A stretch of DNA of 64,000 nucleotides from Fagopyrum homotropicum (lineage: Eukaryota; Streptophyta; Magnoliopsida; Caryophyllales; Polygonaceae): contig BSWB01000004.1 in the NCBI GenBank assembly GCA_033239125.1, positions 142,236,926 to 142,300,925 of the forward strand, read 5' to 3'. Shown in pieces: positions 58,190 to 64,000 of the stretch. The notes beneath the pieces were generated by a model, which worked only from the letters and a program-made list of their open reading frames with translations, made no database searches and was not told the DNA's origin. Both the position numbers and the translations under genes were made by a program. Every line of letters starts with the position of its first letter. Positions within the stretch are counted from its first letter, which is position 1.

Positions 58190-58560
58190 ATATTGGTGAA
58201 GAAAGAATTGTGTGAATTAAGCTCCTTTTATGAGATTTTGTTTTGTAAACCCCTCTAATTTTATTCCATTCTATTTGACTCACCACTATTACTCTATTAA
58301 GGGTATATTTAGTTAGGGTGGTTCGGCGTGCCAAAAAAATGAGGTTATTTGGTACATTATTTTGCCCATATTATTTTGGGAATTATTTTGACCAAAAAAG
58401 TACACATATACAAAGCGATTATTGGGATTATTGGTAGATTATTGAAAATTTGCATCCCTCAAAATAATCCCATTGTTCCACCAAACGGACCCTTAATGAA
58501 TTTAGGCTATGGATAGTCGTAATAGAGTAATAGTGGTAAAAAGTCTAGTTTGTCATTTCA
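58190..58560 (+). repeat. Dispersed repeat, copy 1 (inverted relative to 61540-61770)
   Basis: Shared blocks include TAAGCTCCTTTTATG, CCTCTAATTTTA and CCACTATTACTCTATTAAGG. The inverted TAATAGAGTAATAGTGG lies at about 58519-58535. Copy 1 contains the MITE at 58316-58492; copy 2 does not. Confidence 0.7.
58316..58492. mobile_element. Tourist-like MITE (177 bp)
   Basis: The ends GGGTGGTTCGGCG and CCACCAAACGGACCC are inverted and imperfect. TTA lies on both sides (58313-58315 and 58493-58495). The related repeat at 61540-61770 shows the uninterrupted site with a single TTA. Confidence 0.8.
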
Positions 58561-58900
58561 CCCTATGTGTAATACCCGGAAATTTATTTCCGATTATTTT
58601 TCGAGTAAAACCGGTTTCCGACCAGCTTAAACTTTTAACGGAAATTGTATCATTTTATGTATCACTCATTCATAAAATACACATTCTAATATTCATCATT
58701 TTAACCTGACGGGCCCAACAGTGGACCCATTACTATGGCGGCCCATTAAGAAGCATTTAAGCCTTGTAGATTGCCGGCCCATGGAGAAGCAGCAGCCCTC
58801 TTCATCGCTTCAGCATGGCGGGACACAAACAACAGCAAGCTGTCGTAACCTGCCCTCCGGCCATTTTGACGCCACAACTCCTCCCTTCTCTATCGTGCCC

Positions 58901-59209
58901 AAGGCTGTGCAAACGGTCCGGACCGGACCGTAAATTCACGGACCGGACCGGACCATAAAGTCACGGACCGGACCGGACCGGACCGTTTAATTTTTATTTT
59001 TTTGTATGGATTAAATCCGGTCCGGTCCGGGTTTGGACAGGACCGGACCAGACTGAATGTTGTTCTAGTTAAAATATATTAAAAGTATAAAAAATCCGGC
59101 CCGGTCCGGACCGGAACATTACGGTCCCGGACCGGACCGGAATTTTGCAATTACGGTCCAGGACCAAACCGGACCGTGATTTCCGGTCCGGTTTTCCGGT
59201 CCAATGTGT
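58901..59209. mobile_element. hAT-like MITE rich in GGTCCGGACC (309 bp)
   Basis: Many inverted and direct GGTCCGGACCGG words occur, and the end AGGCTGTGCAAACGGTCC resembles that at 48194. Identical 8-bp repeats TCGTGCCC lie on each side (58893-58900 and 59210-59217). The right terminal repeat is weak, so the exact end is uncertain. Confidence 0.65.
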
Positions 59210-60857
59210 TCGTGCCCTCTTTCTTGCAAGTTGTTCGAGGACGGAACATGGCAACAACAAGTACGAGCCACCACTTTCCTTGTTGTCAACGCGGTATCCT
59301 CTGCAGACATCACAATGAGTCTTCTTTCTTCTTCCTTCCGCTTTCGAACCCAAGAGCCGGTGTAGGGTCTTGATGCGTTATGGGTGGCCTATGCAGACTC
59401 AGTCCCGCGTACTCTCGAGCTTCCTCCTCCGGCAACCTTCCAGGTGAGGCAGCGGTGAGCCGAGCATCTCAGTCAGTGCCGGAAACTTCCTTCACCGTAC
59501 CTTCACCTTCTGCAGGTGCGTGGGTGAGTAACTTGCAACCTTCCTCTGTTGTTGCACCTTAACCTTATGTAGTGATGATCTTTGTTTAGATTTAGGATAT
59601 TTATTGCCTTCTAGTCGGGCTCGAACCTAGGTTGGGTGAGGAGGTGTTTTTAAGCTGTGTACTTTTCATTTTTGCTTATAGAAGGATCGAACTTGGGATG
59701 CTTGGGTAGTTGAATATATGTAGTTTAAGGTATTAAAATTTGAGAACAATCCAATGGCCGAATTTAGAATTTTGATGTTCTAAAGTAATGTAGTATAGAT
59801 CTGGCAACACTTGGAGTAAGTTTTGGATTTTTGTGTAGAACTAATGGATGAATATCTTTGGAGTTATTTGTTCTAGTGAGGAGAGTGTATAACATTGCAA
59901 GTCTAGATATTTTCTTTGAAAATTTTGGATTTTAGTATGGGTGTTTTACATTAGCTCGGAGTATGACCTTAGTAAGTTTTTCAAGGAAGTGTGAAGTTGG
60001 AAAAATCATCCAACCTAGTTTATATCTTTCCCTTTTTGTGTTAGACTTTTGTTTTGGTTTCCTAGGTTATATTAGAAGTATTCTAAGATTTTTAGGATTT
60101 TTCGGATCCGGGGGTAAAATGGTCATTTACTCTATTAAGGCTATATTAATTTACTTCCTTAAATGTTCCTTGTTAACTTAGAAGTTGGAAACTTCTAAGG
60201 CGTCAGGATATGTATTGATCCATTGTTCCTCTTATAACCAGGCGTTTGTGACCTGACTCTTGTGAAATCGAGTATTAGCATTAATGAGATTCGTGACTCG
60301 ATTCAGGTAAGTCATTTGGGCTTACTTAGCTGTTATCTTGTATTGGTTGAGTACATGAGTGGTGTTTGCTTGTCTGTGTTATAATATGATAATCGGATTA
60401 GTTTATCGACTATAATCGGCCCAAGTGTAACGGGCGGTGACCTCATCTGCTTAGCTCTTGAGGGAGACTGGGAGGTGCTTCGCGACTAGCCCAAACATAG
60501 TATACAAGGAGGGTACTGAACCACTCCACATGGTATACAGGAAAGTCCGCCGAACCACTCATGTTGGTATAAGGGGACAGAGGTGAGAGTCTTAGACTTC
60601 TCGTGCCACAAGCATAATTGGATTTAGAAGTGTATGACCTTAATGAAGATAATAAATGGATTATGTGATAGCATGCTCTGTGTTTTCGTTTCCGCATTGT
60701 GTATGTTTATGCTTGTGTTATCCTTCGAATATGTAGATTGTTAGCTAACGATTTATCCGATGTTGTAGATGATTTAGGTATAAACAGTTGTATAGAAATC
60801 CGGATCTGATGGTCAGTCGGGTCCATGTACTCATTAGAGGGAGAGAATATTTGTTTA

Positions 60858-60880
60858 TATATATATATATATATATATTT
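60858..60880. repeat. (TA)n microsatellite
   Basis: About eleven TA units near the end of the LTR. Confidence 0.9.
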
Positions 60881-60925
60881 GTGTCTTGTTGAGTAAGATT
60901 GTTGTTAAAGCAAGGTCGTGACCCA

Positions 60926-61539
60926 TTGTGAACTTCTAACTAGTAGTTCTGGTGTAAAAGGAGTTTACAAATTATTTAACGTATAATTCTTAGATATTAC
61001 TTATGGATGGCAATGTAACAAATCTTCTCTCCCTCTAATTTGCTAAATTAAAAAACTTCATTTTTCTCTCAAAAGTGAAAAATCAAATATTGGTATTGGG
61101 ATTTGTGAGAATCAATTACAATCCTCATTTGAAGTAATCTGATTGCTCCCATTTCGATCCTTGTCCTAACTGTTGATGATAAGAGAGATTTTGACGCCGG
61201 GCTCGTGTGGACCAAGTAGATAAGCCGCACTTGACGTTGTCGTTCTCTTTTGTTTCTCTCTGAATGGATCTGATTTACGTATCAATATGTATTTCCTATA
61301 ACAATTCATTGTTTTTTTTTTTATATATTACGTTTGTAGACCCTTCTATGAAATGTTTAGATATGATTTAAAATATCTCTTTAACACATCTTTCATGATC
61401 AACATTAAAGAGTAAGTTAAAGGTGCTATCTTTCATTCACATTAAACAAAAAAAAACTGGATAACATATTTTAGGAGGCATAAGTGTTTGCAGCTAAAGT
61501 AACTTTGTGATTGCTATATAATATTTTAAATCATAATGA
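60926..61539. other. AT-rich intergenic DNA
   Basis: No gene seen. Confidence 0.45.
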
Positions 61540-61770
61540 AAAATAATAATAAGTAAAATGGTTAACTAGTTCTTTTACCACTATTATTCTATTAAGATTA
61601 CACATAACATAAATTCATTAATTAAATATACCTTAATAGAGTAATAGTGGTAAGTCAATTAGAGTGGCAAAAATTAGAGGACTCTAAAAAACAAAATCCA
61701 TAAAAAGAAGCTTATTTCACCCGATTCTTTCAAGAGTATAATTGATCCATTTATTCAATACATGAAGAAA
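61540..61770 (-). repeat. Dispersed repeat, copy 2, without the MITE
   Basis: It is the reverse complement of the 58190-58560 repeat and reads straight through the point where copy 1 carries the MITE. Confidence 0.7.
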
Positions 61771-61804
61771 TTTATGGATCTAAAAGAAGATAATTAATGA
61801 TTTA

Positions 61805-62546
61805 CTAGAGTAATTTTTGTGCTTTGCACATTTTTTTTTAAGTTAAAGTGAAATATATTTTTATAATTATATTTTCTAACAGTTATAATTAAAAATATAT
61901 ATTTTTAGGTTATTATAACGTAACATATTTTACTTTTTGGTAATTGAAAATTTAAGTTTGAAAAACCTACCAAATCAAGTATATTAGGAAATGAATACAA
62001 GAGAAACTTTGTTTATCAAAATTAAAATGTATTTAGAAGGTAATAGTATCAATCAGATTGATATTCCTCTTAGTTTAGCAATATTTTATTCCTCTTAATT
62101 TATATGGTAAAAATAACTAAATTTTAGATAATAATAGATATAATAAAATAAACAAATAAAAATAATATAAGATAAATTGTGATAAACATGACACGGGTCA
62201 TCCGATTATAAATAAATGATATTTGATTTTAGGTATTTTTTGTTATATATAATATATAATTATACATATACATATTTGATTGAGTTATTTATTCTATTAC
62301 AAGAGTGAATCACTATAGTAAATTAGTAATCAAATGCCTACCAAAAATAACTATAGAAATCAATGAATAATATAAATATCAAATGATCGAATAAAAGCAG
62401 ACTAATGTTTTATTTATAATTTAGGCTATATCGATTAGTTTAACTTATAAATATAAAAAATATGTTTAAATAAATTTGAAGACTCGTGCTGATTTTTGTG
62501 TCAAAGTAACAGTACCTTGACTTTTCATTTCTATTGTTTAATAGGA
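61805..62546 (-). mobile_element. Probable Helitron (3' terminus clear, 5' end tentative)
   Basis: The minus strand has a hairpin TGTGC-AAA-GCACA (61818-61830), then AAAAATTACTCTAG ending at 61805, then T. The 5' end at 62546 (TCCTATTAAACAATAG after A) is only a guess. Confidence 0.45.
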
Positions 62547-63106
62547 TTTATTTTTGTATTAAATTACTAATACTAATTAAAACTCAATTTAATTATAACC
62601 TTTTCTTTTAATGAAATCAACCATCAATTCTAATTTTCAATTTACTCCATTGATTCTCAAGCTATCTCACTAATAATAATAATAAAAAATAAAGTTTTTG
62701 TAACAAATTTTGTAAACCATCTACTAAACAAATTATTCTAATTTTATTAATATATTGAATTATCATCAAACTCAAACAACACTTGAAACCTTGTCATCGT
62801 TTTAACAAGAAATATAATTAATTAAAAATACTAAATATTAATAGGTATTAAAATCAAATCATTCATATTGTGTTTAAGTATGATTTAGTTGTGTATATAT
62901 ATATATACAAAATCCCTTGATCCATATTTTAGAACAAAAGAAAAATATGAGTATTTTTAGAAAAATCTCAAGATAGCAATTTAGTATATGGAACAACATA
63001 ACAAACCTCAAGATGATTGTAATTGAAATTCGAGCTCTTGGGTGTAGTAACCACTGACCTGAACTGCTGCATAAGAAATCACCACTTCAGTACATGTAGC
63101 GTAAAG
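62547..63106. other. AT-rich intergenic DNA
   Basis: It contains a (TA)n tract at about 62893-62909 and the left 18-bp direct repeat (63089-63106). No gene is seen. Confidence 0.45.
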
Positions 63107-63317
63107 TTTTTAATGGCTTTCCCAATACTAGAAGAGTCGTCTTTGTTGAGATGTAGGGAAAAGAATCCCACATCGATAACACGCAATCAAGTGAACCTAC
63201 CATATAAGCATCCGGACTACTCCTTCTATTGCCAATTAGTTTTAGGATGGAACCTCGTGTGCTTGTAAGAAAAAGTAACATCTTTGTTCATAAGAGATCC
63301 AGCAAGACCAATTTTCT
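63107..63317 (-). mobile_element. 211-bp insertion flanked by 18-bp direct repeats
   Basis: AGTACATGTAGCGTAAAG is repeated exactly at 63089-63106 and 63318-63335. The insert starts with TTTTT (a short A tail if read on the minus strand) and holds CCCACATCGATAACACG and ATTGCCAATTAGTTTTAGG, phrases I associate with small TRIM/LTR-type repeats in dicots. It is likely a retroposed RNA copy. Confidence 0.6.
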
Positions 63318-63678
63318 AGTACATGTAGCGTAAAGAGGTTTTTTTTCATACATCTTTTGCCATATCAATTGATTCGACATGGATTTTCAAATGATAAAGG
63401 GGAGTAAGATGGGGTTTTGTCCTTCATGCTCGAAATAGATCCCACCAAGACATTTCTTTGGTTAATGGTGAACGTCGTCAAAATCTTGAAACATACCCGT
63501 ACGTGAATCACAAGCATTGCCTTTTGCCTCAAAAATTTCGAGGCAACCAACCATACAAAGTTCCCCACTAGAAGAATTCCATATCTTCATCAACAAATCT
63601 ACCCCATATTTAGATTATCGTATCTATATATATTACTAAATGTTATCAATAATATCATTTATTGGAGAATACATTCTT

Positions 63679-63687
63679 TATATAAAG
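63679..63687 (+). promoter_or_regulatory. TATA-like site (TATATAAAG)
   Basis: It lies 51 bp before a 43-codon frame at 63738. It could be a chance match in AT-rich DNA. Confidence 0.25.
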
Positions 63688-63737
63688 AGCCCTAGAAGAG
63701 AAAGGCGACTCCTTACCCCGGTCGACTATTCTGGTCG

Positions 63738-63869
63738 ATGACAGTAGCAACAAATTCGACGGTGACTATAACTGTGAATGTGGCAGAGACGGGAGAAGGG
63801 AAGGAAGAGCCGCTTAGTAAGAAAGAAAAATTGTTGAGAGATAAGAAAAAAGAAATGTCGATAATTTAA
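63738..63869 (+). CDS. Short 43-residue frame, function unknown
   Basis: MTVATNSTVTITVNVAETGE is followed by a Lys/Glu-rich end (KKEKLLRDKKKEM) and TAA. A TATA-like site lies upstream and local GC is higher than in the neighbouring DNA. No homologue is recognised. It could be a first exon, a small ORF or chance. Confidence 0.15.
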   Translation: MTVATNSTVTITVNVAETGEGKEEPLSKKEKLLRDKKKEMSII

Positions 63870-64000
63870 AAAAATATACTGAAAAGGGAATTTTGGAACG
63901 TGAGGTTGATATATGTACCCTAAAATACCAAAACATGAGATATGATATGATGATACCCATACCTATATAATTTTATGGGATCATGAATACCAAACGACCG
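63870..64000. other. Window edge; possible MITE end
   Basis: The window ends ATACCAAACGACCG, which resembles the CCAAACGGACCC ends of the MITEs at 57541 and 58492. The rest lies outside. Confidence 0.25.

Larger units (their letters stand above)
58568..60925 (+). mobile_element. Chromovirus-type (Tekay/Del-like) solo LTR, about 2.36 kb
   Basis: It begins TGTAATACCCGGAAATTT and ends near AAGGTCGTGACCCA. These ends resemble TGTAAYACCC and GTCGTGACA of Tekay-like LTRs as remembered. The long interior (for example 60430-60620, CGGGCGGTGACCTC, GGGAGACTGGGAGG) is also typical. No PBS or gag follows, and no clear 5-bp duplication is seen (CTATG versus TTGTG). A hAT-like MITE lies inside. Confidence 0.6.

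Noticed and set aside
59610..59710. tRNA gene suggested by GGGCTCGAACCTAGG
   Set aside because: Only a B-box-like match; no A box, acceptor stem or cloverleaf could be found. It lies inside an LTR.

Overview
The window is intergenic plant DNA, almost certainly from a eudicot. It is AT-rich and contains no host gene I can recognise. It is built from nested transposable elements: Athila-type and chromovirus-type Ty3/gypsy retrotransposons, an L1-type LINE, Helitrons, hAT- and Tourist-like MITEs, a tRNA-derived SINE and two kinds of tandem repeat. I cannot name the species from sequence alone.

Layout. 1-7737 is the 3' part of an Athila-type element (A): pol without integrase, an ATHILA ORF-1-like gene broken by one stop, a polypurine tract and a full 3' LTR. 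7738-12259, 29122-30719 and probably 39014-39333 are pieces of one minus-strand LINE. 12260-29121 is a second, chimeric Athila-type element that split the LINE; it has a 5-bp target duplication differing at one base (ACTAA/ATTAA). Inside it are a solo LTR (12883-14697, perfect TSD TTGTT), a gag remnant, a truncated LTR, another 5' LTR with its primer-binding site, a nearly intact gag-pol with a single TGA, an ORF-1-like gene with one frameshift, and an internally deleted 3' LTR. 30720-39013 is a decayed chromovirus-type element on the minus strand. 40658-41651 is a solo LTR of that same family (TSD CTAGG).

41657-49962 is mostly unassigned AT-rich DNA holding a SINE, a 5'-truncated LINE 3' end, a hAT-like MITE, a short Helitron and weak LTR-like traces. 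49963-57249 is an array of about eight 178-bp satellite units split by a 5.87-kb minus-strand Helitron (51070-56937); the Helitron carries five almost identical 764-bp higher-order repeats. 57250-64000 holds two Tourist-like MITEs, a 2.4-kb chromovirus-type LTR with a GGTCCGGACC-rich hAT-like MITE inside it, a Helitron 3' terminus and a 211-bp insertion flanked by 18-bp direct repeats.

The most unusual signal is a set of short palindromic cassettes centred on CGGCCG or a close variant (CCACGGCCGTGG, CCTCGACCGAGG, ATCTCGGCCGAGAT). They recur at equivalent places in each Athila-type element: upstream of the LTR TATA box, in the transcribed part of the LTR, in the coding linker between protease and reverse transcriptase, just upstream of a second internal TATA box between pol and the ORF-1-like gene, and at the start of that gene. 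The word differs between elements but tends to be the same at all sites within one element, and a close relative of it recurs through the unrelated chromovirus. I infer a co-evolving regulatory or RNA-structure module, possibly linked to an internal promoter.
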